A stretch of 64,000 nucleotides of DNA, taken from positions 1 to 64,000 of the forward strand of contig DATNCY010000264.1 in NCBI GenBank assembly GCA_035553375.1, given 5' to 3'. Positions 17,906 to 25,936 of the stretch are shown here, one piece after another. Positions within the stretch are counted from its first letter, which is position 1; the number at the start of each line of letters is the position of its first letter. The notes beneath the pieces are model-generated. The model saw only the letters and a program-made list of their open reading frames with translations. It had not been told where the DNA came from and did no database searches. Source of the DNA: JAJPHU01 sp035553375 (GTDB lineage Bacteria > Planctomycetota > Planctomycetia > Gemmatales > Gemmataceae). The position numbers were made by a program, and so were the translations under genes.

Positions 17906-18702
17906 GCGGGAAGAACCACATCCACGACATCGCGCCGAGAACGATGGGCACGCTCATCGGCGACGACAAGCTGCGTCGCGCCGGCGACGCCCATTGGCAG
18001 AATCACCAGCACCATGCCGGGCACAATGATGACCGCAGCCCATAACAGCCCGAACAAGGTGAAGGCGCCGAAATTGCGGCCTACCCACGCAAAGCGTGCT
18101 TCCAGCCCGACGCCGCGCATGGCCAACGGATAATCGATGAAGTCCCACGCCAGCATCCAACCGCAAACGATCAGCTTCAACGGCACCGTCACGATTGCGG
18201 CGGGCGGAAAGAAAAAGCTGATGAGGAAGAGAACGGTTAACAATGTCCCGCCTATCAGCAGCGCGATAAGTACCGCCTTGGCCGTGCTGAACAGATTGGC
18301 GATGAACGACGTTTTCGGCGCAGCGTGGCCGGTCAGGGCAATTTCCTGAGCGTGCGAGATGCTCTCCAGCGCGAAGCCGGACAACGGCTGCGCCAGGCTT
18401 AGCGCCAGCAGCATCGCCAGCACAAGACCCACCACATCAAGAAAGATGGCCAAACTCCACCAACCGATTTTGCCCCACGCGCCGAGATCGTCGCCCAACA
18501 GCGATGTACTCAGGTGATGCGATCCCCAGATGGCCAGCCCAGTCAGGCCGCAAGACAGCAGCAGGAGTATGGTCGTGGGCACCATCGCGTAGCCCCACAC
18601 GCGCGGCGTGCTGACCACGAAAGCGATGCCGCGACCGAACGCCTCTATGCCGCTAAACAGACCGATCTTGTCGGGCGCGTTGACAACAGTTCTTTGACGC
18701 AT
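17902..18702 (-). CDS. EI24/CysZ-like integral membrane protein
   Basis: About 266 residues with four to six hydrophobic segments. The EI24 domain pattern is visible: N-terminal GIEAFGRGIAFVVSTPRVWGYA-like segment, long helices around VVGLVLAMLLALSLAQPLSGF, and DFIDYPLAMRGVG-type motif near the C-terminal helices. CysZ relatives transport sulfate; others have no known function. The start is uncertain: MRQRTVVNAPDKIGLF at 18702 begins just before the conserved region, while the frame is open to 18822 without a good ribosome site at either. It diverges from the ECF sigma gene. Confidence 0.75.
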   Translation of the reverse strand: MRQRTVVNAPDKIGLFSGIEAFGRGIAFVVSTPRVWGYAMVPTTILLLLSCGLTGLAIWGSHHLSTSLLGDDLGAWGKIGWWSLAIFLDVVGLVLAMLLALSLAQPLSGFALESISHAQEIALTGHAAPKTSFIANLFSTAKAVLIALLIGGTLLTVLFLISFFFPPAAIVTVPLKLIVCGWMLAWDFIDYPLAMRGVGLEARFAWVGRNFGAFTLFGLLWAAVIIVPGMVLVILPMGVAGATQLVVADERAHRSRRDVVDVVLPA

Positions 18703-18840
18703 AGAGGACTCGTGAATGAGGACGCGAACAATATCCGTGGCAACGCTCTCCATTGTACGCGGGAGATAAAATGGATACGAAGGACAAAAACGGTCCTTGC
18801 AGCTTGTGTTTCGGTTCGGCACTTACGGGAGGCGGCGCGG

Positions 18841-19575
18841 ATGGCAGACGCGAATAAGGATCGCCTTCTCGCCAACACCAACACGCTATGGGGTCTGGTG
18901 ACGGAGGCGAACCACGGTCCCGAGGAAGCCGCGCAGCGCGCCCGCGCGGCGTTGCTGGACCGCTACAAGGGTGCGGTGCATGCTTATCTGCTCGGCGCGC
19001 TGCGCGATGCGAATGCGGCCGACGATTTGGCCCAGGAGTTTTATCTGCGCTTCGTGCGCGGCGATCTTCGCAACGCCAATCCCGAAAAGGGTCGCTTCCG
19101 CGATCTTGTGAAGACGACGCTGTTTCATCTCATCGTCGATTATCAGCGCCGCCAAAAGGCGCGCCCGCAACCGCTGCCGCCCGACGACATCGGTTCGGCC
19201 AGCGTCTCACCCGATGTCCTCCCTTCGGAGGAGCAATTTCTCGACAGCTGGCGTCAACAATTGCTCGGCCAGGCCTGGAACGCCTTGCGTCTCCACGACA
19301 CCACATATTACACGGTGCTGCTTCTGCGTGCCGAGAATAGCGAATTATCCTCGGCGGAGATGGCCGAACAGCTGAGTGTCCAGTTCGGCCACGCCGTCAG
19401 CGCCGACTGGGTGCGCACACGGGTGAAACGCGCGCGAGAACAATTCACCGATTTGCTGCTCGACGAATTGGCGCAGTCGATGGCGAACCCGACACGCGAA
19501 CACATGGAAGAGGAGTTAGCGGATCTGCAATTGCTCGTGTACTGTCAGGACGCTGTTGCGCGGTGGAAGGGTTGA
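18841..19575 (+). CDS. ECF-type RNA polymerase sigma factor
   Basis: A 244-residue sigma-70 family protein. Region 2 is visible as ALLDRYKGAVHAYLLGAL...ADDLAQEFYLRFV and the -10-binding helix region GRFRDLVKTTLFHLIVDYQRR. Region 4 is a divergent HTH (SSAEMAEQLSVQFGHAVSADWVRTRVKRAREQF). The long linker and extra C-terminal tail match the larger planctomycete-type sigma factors. GGGAGG precedes the ATG at 18841; the longer frame upstream is antisense to the EI24 gene. No anti-sigma factor is adjacent. Confidence 0.85.
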   Translation: MADANKDRLLANTNTLWGLVTEANHGPEEAAQRARAALLDRYKGAVHAYLLGALRDANAADDLAQEFYLRFVRGDLRNANPEKGRFRDLVKTTLFHLIVDYQRRQKARPQPLPPDDIGSASVSPDVLPSEEQFLDSWRQQLLGQAWNALRLHDTTYYTVLLLRAENSELSSAEMAEQLSVQFGHAVSADWVRTRVKRAREQFTDLLLDELAQSMANPTREHMEEELADLQLLVYCQDAVARWKG

Positions 19576-19725
19576 CAGCGAATGGCTCGCCTGGGGGGAT
19601 GGGGAACGGCGGTAAGTCACGCTTGTGACGCATCGAGATGGGAGTTGCCTCCCGCCACCAAATCCACATGCCGCCCTGGTGGTTTCAGGATTGTGGTAAG
19701 CGTCTCTCCTCGCCCCCTGTACTTA

Positions 19726-19783
19726 GGGCGCGTCCAAGAATAACTTCGGGTTAGCCGCTTGGAAGTCATTCTTGGACGCGCCC
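19726..19783. repeat. 21-bp inverted repeat between convergent genes
   Basis: Arms 19726-19746 and 19763-19783 pair at 20 of 21 positions with a 16-base loop. It lies between the convergent sigma-factor and YHS-lipoprotein genes and may act as a bidirectional hairpin. The arm starting GGGCGCGTCCAAGAAT also looks like an insertion-sequence end, so a solo MITE is possible. Confidence 0.7.
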
Positions 19784-19816
19784 TTGGGGAGAGAGGAGAG
19801 CTTGGCGGACGGACTC

Positions 19817-20404
19817 TTAGCGGGAGGAAGTATTCTTCGCACGCTCCGCGATCACCTTGGCCAGGTAAGTGTCCGGGTCGCGCTTCACTTTCGCCGCGCA
19901 TCCTGGGCAGCAGACGTAAACGGTCTGACCACGAACAGTCACCGGAGTGGCGTCGCCGGATGGATCCAACTCATCCCCCGTCACGGGGCACGTTTTCTGG
20001 CCTCCGTAAAGTCCCGAGGCGACAGGAAGGCTCACGGCAGGCGACGCCGCATTCTGTCCCGATCGCTCCGCGGACACCTTGGCGAGATAGGCATCCGGGT
20101 TCGCCTTTACCTTCGCCGCGCACTGCTGGCAACAAACGTAAATGGTCTGCCCCTTCACCACCACGGAGAGAGGATTGGCGATCCCAGCCAAAGACGCCCC
20201 CGAAACCGGGCAGGTCTTCTGTCCTCCATAGGCAGTCTCGGCCGCGACCTGCCCCCCGCTATTGACGTAGCCGGCTCCTGCCGTTGGCGCGGCATGGCTC
20301 TCGCAACATCCGCTTCGGCATAGCCCGTTTCCAGAGCGGCAGCCGGTCAACGACAGCAGGGACAACAGCCCGAGAACCCCCGCACAGAACGTCCTTGTTC
20401 GCAT
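19817..20404 (-). CDS. lipoprotein with two YHS/TRASH-like cysteine-rich domains
   Basis: A 195-residue predicted lipoprotein: signal peptide with lipobox LSLTGC, then a Cys-rich segment (CRSGNGLCRSGCC). Two tandem copies of a roughly 50-residue metal-binding unit follow, each with YGGQKTCPV-x-G, YVCC and C-AAKVK-x-PD-x-YLAKV. The spacing matches YHS/TRASH-type domains thought to bind metals such as copper or iron. The start at 20404 follows GAGGAG; the longer frame adds a polar tail. It is divergent from a SufR-like regulator and shares a palindromic operator region with it, suggesting metal- or redox-linked control. Confidence 0.8.
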   Translation of the reverse strand: MRTRTFCAGVLGLLSLLSLTGCRSGNGLCRSGCCESHAAPTAGAGYVNSGGQVAAETAYGGQKTCPVSGASLAGIANPLSVVVKGQTIYVCCQQCAAKVKANPDAYLAKVSAERSGQNAASPAVSLPVASGLYGGQKTCPVTGDELDPSGDATPVTVRGQTVYVCCPGCAAKVKRDPDTYLAKVIAERAKNTSSR

Positions 20405-20573
20405 CGCGCGCTCCTCTTTTGTCTTCTCACTTCCGTTACCATCGGAGCCTGGTCCACGCGAACCTTCTCCGAAGGGCTTGGGCTGCCAAGACATCCTTTC
20501 CCGGCTTTCCTCAAGCCCACCCTACAAGTGTTGCTGGTCGGGTGGCGATGCCTTTCCTATCGGATATTCGGCA

Positions 20574-20601
20574 AATAAGTCAACAGCTTTTTTGACTTAT
20601 T
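20574..20601. promoter_or_regulatory. palindromic operator between YHS lipoprotein and SufR-like regulator
   Basis: A perfect 10-bp inverted repeat, AATAAGTCAA / TTGACTTATT, with an 8-base spacer. The right arm contains TTGACT on the plus strand, and its complement supplies TTGACT on the minus strand, so a bound protein would cover -35-like hexamers for both genes. The downstream regulator is the obvious candidate to bind here. Confidence 0.6.
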
Positions 20602-20651
20602 GCCCTCAGTCCCTTCGGCCGTACAATGAGCAATAAAGGAGGATGGGCGAG

Positions 20652-21329
20652 ATGGCGGCAACGGGTTGGAACAGGCGCTTCTTGGCGAGTACGCGCGGAC
20701 GCATCCTTTCGGTACTGCGCCGAAGTGGCGGGACCGTTAACGATCTGGCAGAGGCGACCGGACTGTCGGACAATGCCGTGCGGGCGCACCTGACCACATT
20801 AGAGCGCGACGGCTTCGTCCAACCAGCCGGGACTCGCCCCAGCACGCGGAAGCCAAACGTCGTCTACGAACTGACGCCCGAGGCGGCGCAGGTTTTTCCC
20901 AAGCCCTACGCCGCTGTCCTTCAGCAACTCCTGGAAGTCCTCACCGAGCGCCTTGCGCCAGCCGACCTGGATGCGATTCTCCGCGCCGTCGGACAGCGTG
21001 TGGCTGGGGGATTCCGTCACGCCGTCCAAGCGACGGAGCCGCGCGAGCGAATCCTGCAAGTTCTCGGGGTACTCGAAGAGATTGGAGGACTTGCCGAAAT
21101 GGAGGAACACGAAGAAAAGCTGTGTATCCGCGGCTTTGACTGTCCTCTCGGTGGGGCGATTACCGGACATCGGCAAGTGTGTCGCGTGGCGGAGACTCTG
21201 CTGGCGGACCTTCTCGGCATGCCCGTACAGGAGCAGTGCCGGACAATCGATGGTTCGGTTCGGTGCTACTTTGAGGTTGCTGCGGCGTGGGGGAACACCG
21301 AGGAAGGGCAAGTCGGTCCTGCTCCATGA
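20652..21329 (+). CDS. SufR-like winged-helix regulator with C-terminal Fe-S cysteines
   Basis: A 225-residue ArsR/DeoR-type regulator. The N-terminal winged helix (ILSVLRRSGGTVNDLAEATG, then SDNAVRAHLTTLERDGFV) is followed by a dimerisation region and a C-terminal cluster C-x5-C (CIRGFDC), then H and C (GHRQVC) and C (QEQC), the arrangement that binds an Fe-S cluster in SufR. SufR represses suf genes; no suf gene is in this window, so the target is likely the divergent YHS gene and itself. The start at 20652 is chosen because AAGGAGG (20636-20642) is nine bases away, whereas the ATG at 20643 touches it. Its stop overlaps the next ATG. Confidence 0.8.
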   Translation: MAATGWNRRFLASTRGRILSVLRRSGGTVNDLAEATGLSDNAVRAHLTTLERDGFVQPAGTRPSTRKPNVVYELTPEAAQVFPKPYAAVLQQLLEVLTERLAPADLDAILRAVGQRVAGGFRHAVQATEPRERILQVLGVLEEIGGLAEMEEHEEKLCIRGFDCPLGGAITGHRQVCRVAETLLADLLGMPVQEQCRTIDGSVRCYFEVAAAWGNTEEGQVGPAP

Positions 21330-22084
21330 AGAAGTGGTCATCCGTTGTTTTCCTTCTTGCGATTGCAATTACGATGAAGGCAAAGATGCTCACAGAAGCT
21401 CAGCTCAAATTATGGGAGGCTTACCAGCACGCCGAAGGTCGTGATCCGCGCGCCAAGAAATTGCTGGCCCTTGAGTCGTTTCTCGTATCGCTTTCGGCTT
21501 CAACTCAAAGCGAGTGGTTCCCGTGGGCGAGATCGCTCGCCGAGCGGGTTGTAGACGGCGGCGAAAAGCTCATACTTCGGAGGCCACTTTTTGAGAGGGC
21601 CGTCTTTCCTGCATTACTCACAGGTTTTCGCGCTGGTCTTCCTGGTTGCGCACGTTGGCTGGCTGGACTCTCTCAACACTTGTTGAATGACCGAGGGGAG
21701 TGCAGCGAGCAACTCCCTCTCGAAGCAAGAACGGAATGGGAGCTGCTTCGAGAGGCACTCCGCCGTGACCCGGCAGATCGATTATCCAGGCGGCGACTAA
21801 TCGACAAAATGGCAGGACGGTTGCGGTTCTCTCTGCATGAAATCCCAGCCGGGGTGCTTTACGGTATGGACGGTGCCTCGCCGGAGCAATGCGTGGAACT
21901 TGAGCAAGAACTGGAAATATTCAGTCGGCTCGCGGAGGAGGAAAATCTGGAGCAGGATTACCGTGAATTGATACAGAGTTGTCGCCTGCACTTCTCAGCG
22001 TATCGGGATTACCTTCTACACCGAGTTCGGGATTGCAGCTATGAACAATATCTTGCCCAAAAGCAGGCACAGGGCCGGAAATAA
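21326..22084 (+). CDS. hypothetical protein downstream of SufR-like regulator
   Basis: Up to 252 residues, mostly helical and acidic, with no recognised domain. The start at 21326 overlaps the stop of the regulator (ATGA), which would couple translation, and gives a short hydrophobic N-terminus (SSVVFLLAIAIT). A start at 21386 (MLTEAQLKLWEAYQHAEG), preceded by GAAGG, is equally plausible and gives a soluble 232-residue protein. Several cysteines are scattered without a motif. The close linkage suggests it belongs to the same regulon as the regulator. Confidence 0.6.
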   Translation: MKKWSSVVFLLAIAITMKAKMLTEAQLKLWEAYQHAEGRDPRAKKLLALESFLVSLSASTQSEWFPWARSLAERVVDGGEKLILRRPLFERAVFPALLTGFRAGLPGCARWLAGLSQHLLNDRGECSEQLPLEARTEWELLREALRRDPADRLSRRRLIDKMAGRLRFSLHEIPAGVLYGMDGASPEQCVELEQELEIFSRLAEEENLEQDYRELIQSCRLHFSAYRDYLLHRVRDCSYEQYLAQKQAQGRK

Positions 22085-22094
22085 TCAACACTAT

Positions 22095-22382
22095 CTATGC
22101 CAGCGCGGCCGCCACCATTTCCGGATTCGCCGCCGCCACCTTCAGCAAGGCGCGAGCCGGTCCCTCCGGCCGTCGCCGTCCCTGCTCCCAATTCCGCAGT
22201 GTCGCCACGCTCACGCCGATCAGACGCGCGAACTCCGCTTGTGACTTCCCTAACTGTCGCCGAATCGACTTCACGTCCACCGGGGCGAATTCCGTAACAC
22301 GGCTCGCCTTCGCTTCACCGCGCCGGATGCGTCCAGCTTCACCTACACTGGCCACCAGATTATCGAAGTCTTTCTTCTTCAT
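22095..22382 (-). CDS. HTH antitoxin (HigA/NadS-like), apparently orphan
   Basis: A 95-residue DNA-binding protein. The Xre/HigA-type helix-turn-helix is clear: SIRRQLGKSQAEFARLIGVS followed by VATLRNWEQGRRRPEGPA. The start MKKKDF at 22382 is typical of NadS-like antitoxins, whose toxin (RelE/HigB type) normally lies just upstream and overlaps it. Here only a scrap of a toxin C-terminus remains, and the space is taken by the end of the nitrite reductase gene. It may therefore act only as a regulator or be in decay. Confidence 0.8.
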   Translation of the reverse strand: MKKKDFDNLVASVGEAGRIRRGEAKASRVTEFAPVDVKSIRRQLGKSQAEFARLIGVSVATLRNWEQGRRRPEGPARALLKVAAANPEMVAAALA

Positions 22383-22441
22383 CCGAACTCCTCGCGAACC
22401 AGGCGAGTCAGAATCTTGCGCTATTGGTCTGCAAGGGCGCA
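22379..22441 (-). pseudogene. remnant of a RelE/HigB-type toxin C-terminus
   Basis: On the minus strand, one frame reads CALADQ, a TAG stop, then RKILTRLVREEFG and a TGA that overlaps the antitoxin ATG (ATGA). The overlap and the RKIL-LVREEFG ending are what a RelE-type toxin would show. Everything upstream is lost at the junction with the nitrite reductase gene. Confidence 0.4.
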
Positions 22442-22460
22442 AGCCGGTGAACACTCACCC

Positions 22461-25400
22461 TCAGAATTGCTCCGCATTTGGGTCCGCCGGCAGCAATTCC
22501 GGCACCTTCGCCTTGCGGTGCGTCCATACCTTTTTCGGTGCGCTGTTCGTGGTATGACAGGAGCCGTTGCACGTCTTCTCCGTCGCCAGTGCCGCGTCGA
22601 GTTCCTCCACCGGCGGCAGTTGCAGATACACGTCGTCGCCGTCGATCTTCACCGGGAAGACACGCACGGAGTAATCCTCACCGCTCAGACATGTTCCCGT
22701 CTCCAGCGAGAACGTCTTTTTGTGTACCGGACAGGCAACTTTCGGTTTACCGTGCTGATCGCCGAGCATACCGCGCGACAGAACGAACTCGCGTCGATGC
22801 GGGCACATATTCTGTGACGCATACCACTCGCCGCGGCTGGCGAAGTGAAACACTGCAATCTGCGTTTTGCCGTACTTGATCGCCGCGCCGCCATCCTGCG
22901 GGAAATCCCATACCTTGCCGGCCAGCACCCAGGAGTCAGGAGTCAGGAGACAGGAGTCAGGAGTCAGGAGATCCGAATCTGATTCCTGACTCCTGATTCC
23001 TGACTCCTGATTCCTGTCTCCTGATTCCTGACTCCCGATTCCTGACTCCTGATTCCTGACTCCTGATTCGCGGAGCGTTACCTCGCTCACCGGAATGAAC
23101 GACGTGGTCCAGTCCGTTGGCCGCTGCTGCTCGCGCTGCGGCACGAACTCGATGGTTGGCTCCGTCTCGTCGGTGTTGATGAACTGCTTGAACAAGCGGC
23201 GTTTCACCGGATCGTTGACGACTTCAGTCCACTCGCATTTGTAGCTGTCCACGAGGAATTGCATCTGCTTTTCCAGTCCGTCGCCGATGCCCAGACCGTC
23301 GTCGATGATTATTTCGCGCAACCGTTCGATGCCGCCGTCCATTTTTTCAAGCCAAACGGAAGTGCGCATCAGCCGGTCGGCCGTCTGGATGTAGTACATC
23401 AGAAAGCGATCGATGTACTTGATGCAGGTTTCGGAGTCGAGGTCGGCGGCGAGCAAGTCGGCATGGCGTGGCTTGGCGCCGCCGTTGCCGCACACGTAGA
23501 GATTCCAGCCCTTCTCCGTGGCGATGATGCCGAAGTCCTTGCTTTGCGCCTCGGCACATTCGCGGATACAGCCGGATACCGCCGCCTTGATCTTGTGCGG
23601 CGAACGAATGCCCTTGTAACGATTCTCGACGCGGATGGCGAAGCCGACCGAATCTTGCACGCCATAACGACACCACGTTGTACCGACGCAACTCTTCACC
23701 GTGCGCAGTGCCTTGCCGTAAGCGTGGCCGCTCTCGAAGCCGGCGCGAATCAGTTTCTCCCAGATGTCCGGCAGCAGATGCACGGGGGCACCGAACAAAT
23801 CGATGCGCTGGCCACCGGTGATTTTCGTGTACAGGCCGTATTCCTTCGCCACCTGACCGAGAACGATGAGCTTATCGGGCGTGATTTCGCCGCCCGGCAC
23901 GCGCGGTACCACGGAGTAGGTGCCGCCGCGCTGGAGATTGGCTAAAAAGCGATCGTTTGTATCCTGTATTGTCGTGTGTTCGACGATATTGTCATTCCAC
24001 AGGCTGGCGAGAATGGAGGCGACGGCGGGCTTGCAGATCTCGCAACCCTGCCCTCGACCGTGGGCGCGGATCAATTCCTCGAACGATTGGATGCGCTTGA
24101 TTTTGATGATCTCGAATAGTTCCTGGCGCGTGCAGGCGAAATGCTCACAGAGGGAATTGTTGACCTTCTTGCCGGCAGCCTTGATGGCGGCCTTGAACAG
24201 ATCGGTGACGAGCGGCACACAACCGCCGCAGCCGGTGCCGGCCTTGGTACACAGCTTGATTTCCTCGACGGAAGTGAGATTTTTATCGCGGATGGCGTCG
24301 CAAATCTGCCCCTTGCTTACATTATTACATGAACATATTTGCGTATCATTGGCAATGGTCGTGATGGTCGCGCCGGCGCTCTTGGCGTCGCCCTTGCCGA
24401 GCAGTACCTCGCTCGGCGACATCGGCAGCGGTTGATCGCTCTTGGCCAGCATCGACCACGCGCCATACTCCGAGGCGTCGCCAACCAGAATGCCGCCCAG
24501 CAGCCGCGTGCCGTCGAGACTGAACAACAGCTTCTTGTACGCGCCCTTAAACGGATCTTCATAGGTGATTGCTCGTGCCCCTTCACCCCCTGACCCTCTC
24601 CCCCCTTGGGGGGAGAGGGGTTGGGGTGAGGGGGCATCGGCGAAGGCGTTGCCGAAACTGGCCACATCCACGCCCATTAACTTCAGCTTGGTGGACATAT
24701 CCGCGCCTTTGAAACGGCGCTCTTCGCCGATGATGTTGGCGGCGGCAATCTCCGCCATTTCGTAGCCGGGCGCAACGAGACCATAAATCATGCCGCCGTA
24801 CAGCGTGACTTCGCCGATGGCGAAGATGTTCGGGTCGGACGTGCGCAACTGGTCATCGACGACGACACCGCCGCGCGGCCCGACTGTCAGGCCGCAGGCG
24901 CGGGCCAGATCGTCACGCGGCTTGATGCCGGCCGAGACGACGATCATTTTCACATCCAGTTCGCCACCGTCGGCGAAGGACATGCCCTCGACCTTGCCGT
25001 TGCCGAGGATTTCCTTGGTGTTCTTGTTGAGATGAACCTGCACGCCGAGCGCGTTGATTTTGCCGACGAGTACCTTGGAGCCGGCGTCGTCGATTTGGCG
25101 CGGCATCAGACGCGGAGCGAACTCGACAACATGCGTCTCCAATCCGAGATCATAGGCAGCCTTGGCCGCTTCCAGACCGAGCAGCCCGCCGCCGATGACC
25201 GCCGCTTTGCGGATCGATCCACCATAAGCGATGATGCGTTCGAGATCCTCGATGGTGCGATAAACGAAAACGCCTTTCTTATCGATACCCGGCACGGGCG
25301 GCACGAAGGGCGCCGAGCCGGTCGCCAACACGACAAAATCGTAGGCAACCTCGCGTCCGCCGGCGGAGCGCACCACGCGATTGTCGCGATCGATCTCCGT

Positions 25401-25655
25401 GGCCCGATCGCCGACGAACAGTTCGATGCCGTTATCTTCGTACCATTGCGGAGTTGTCAGAGCGAGTTTATCGACTTGTCGATGGCCAAAATATTTCGTG
25501 AGATTGACGCGATCATAGGCGGGTCGCGGCTCCTCGCAAAAGGTGACGATCCGGTAGCCGCGTCCGGCGTCGAACTCGCGAAGGCGTTCGCAGAAGCGAT
25601 GCCCCACCATGCCGTTGCCGACGACCACCACTGTCTTCGGTCGCTTACGAATCAC
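22461..25655 (-). CDS. nirB: assimilatory nitrite reductase, fused NirB-NirD
   Basis: A 1064-residue NAD(P)H nitrite reductase reducing nitrite to ammonia. Domains in order: FAD/NAD(P)-binding reductase (VVVVGNGMVG, ATGSAPFVPP; 1 to about 420), two BFD-like [2Fe-2S] domains (CSCNNVSKGQICD near 441; the second ends in GCEICKP), the siroheme/[4Fe-4S] domains (SCVGTTWCRYG near 653 and GCIRECAEAQ near 693), and a C-terminal Rieske-type NirD domain (CPHRREF near 950, CPVHKK near 974). Normally NirD is a separate subunit. Two dispersed repeats are translated in frame, at residues about 341-359 and 862-908, both between domains. The start is GTG, with GGAGAG upstream. Confidence 0.93.
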   Translation of the reverse strand: MIRKRPKTVVVVGNGMVGHRFCERLREFDAGRGYRIVTFCEEPRPAYDRVNLTKYFGHRQVDKLALTTPQWYEDNGIELFVGDRATEIDRDNRVVRSAGGREVAYDFVVLATGSAPFVPPVPGIDKKGVFVYRTIEDLERIIAYGGSIRKAAVIGGGLLGLEAAKAAYDLGLETHVVEFAPRLMPRQIDDAGSKVLVGKINALGVQVHLNKNTKEILGNGKVEGMSFADGGELDVKMIVVSAGIKPRDDLARACGLTVGPRGGVVVDDQLRTSDPNIFAIGEVTLYGGMIYGLVAPGYEMAEIAAANIIGEERRFKGADMSTKLKLMGVDVASFGNAFADAPSPQPLSPQGGRGSGGEGARAITYEDPFKGAYKKLLFSLDGTRLLGGILVGDASEYGAWSMLAKSDQPLPMSPSEVLLGKGDAKSAGATITTIANDTQICSCNNVSKGQICDAIRDKNLTSVEEIKLCTKAGTGCGGCVPLVTDLFKAAIKAAGKKVNNSLCEHFACTRQELFEIIKIKRIQSFEELIRAHGRGQGCEICKPAVASILASLWNDNIVEHTTIQDTNDRFLANLQRGGTYSVVPRVPGGEITPDKLIVLGQVAKEYGLYTKITGGQRIDLFGAPVHLLPDIWEKLIRAGFESGHAYGKALRTVKSCVGTTWCRYGVQDSVGFAIRVENRYKGIRSPHKIKAAVSGCIRECAEAQSKDFGIIATEKGWNLYVCGNGGAKPRHADLLAADLDSETCIKYIDRFLMYYIQTADRLMRTSVWLEKMDGGIERLREIIIDDGLGIGDGLEKQMQFLVDSYKCEWTEVVNDPVKRRLFKQFINTDETEPTIEFVPQREQQRPTDWTTSFIPVSEVTLRESGVRNQESGIGSQESGDRNQESGIRSQESDSDLLTPDSCLLTPDSWVLAGKVWDFPQDGGAAIKYGKTQIAVFHFASRGEWYASQNMCPHRREFVLSRGMLGDQHGKPKVACPVHKKTFSLETGTCLSGEDYSVRVFPVKIDGDDVYLQLPPVEELDAALATEKTCNGSCHTTNSAPKKVWTHRKAKVPELLPADPNAEQF
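22930..23070. repeat. CAGGAGTCAGGAGT-type repeat inserted in nirB
   Basis: A block of short direct repeats and their inverse (AGGAGTCAGGAGTC... and GATTCCTGACTCCT...) about 140 bases long. It keeps the reading frame and encodes a run rich in NQESG and LLTPDS between the siroheme domain and the Rieske domain of the nitrite reductase. Confidence 0.85.
24577..24635. repeat. CCCTCACCCC...GGGGTGAGGG palindromic repeat inserted in nirB
   Basis: An imperfect palindrome with arms of about 28 bases around a TT-rich centre. It is in frame in the nitrite reductase gene and encodes SPQPLSPQGGRGSGGEG after the FAD domain (residues about 341-359). Confidence 0.85.
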
Positions 25656-25936
25656 GAGGAATCTCTCCGGCCGTTACGATTGCGAATACTCGGACGGCCC
25701 TCGTTTAGCAAATGCGATACCACTTGCGCTGGCGCATGGTGCGAAGATGGTTAAACACTTGCGATCAAATGAGATAGGAAAGCGCTGATTTCGATGTGCC
25801 GGACGAGAGGACGGAAGCGGTGGAGATAGTTCTTTGGGCAAGAGACGCCCAGAGGCAAGGCATGGTCGCCGGGTGAATGCACCACGCAAACGAAATAGGA
25901 TAGATTCGCCGGACGAAAATGGATGGCGGTATTTCC

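Noticed and set aside
18514..18840. Longer N-terminus for the ECF sigma factor
   Set aside because: The extra 109 residues are antisense to the EI24-like gene, and GGGAGG sits just before the ATG at 18841.
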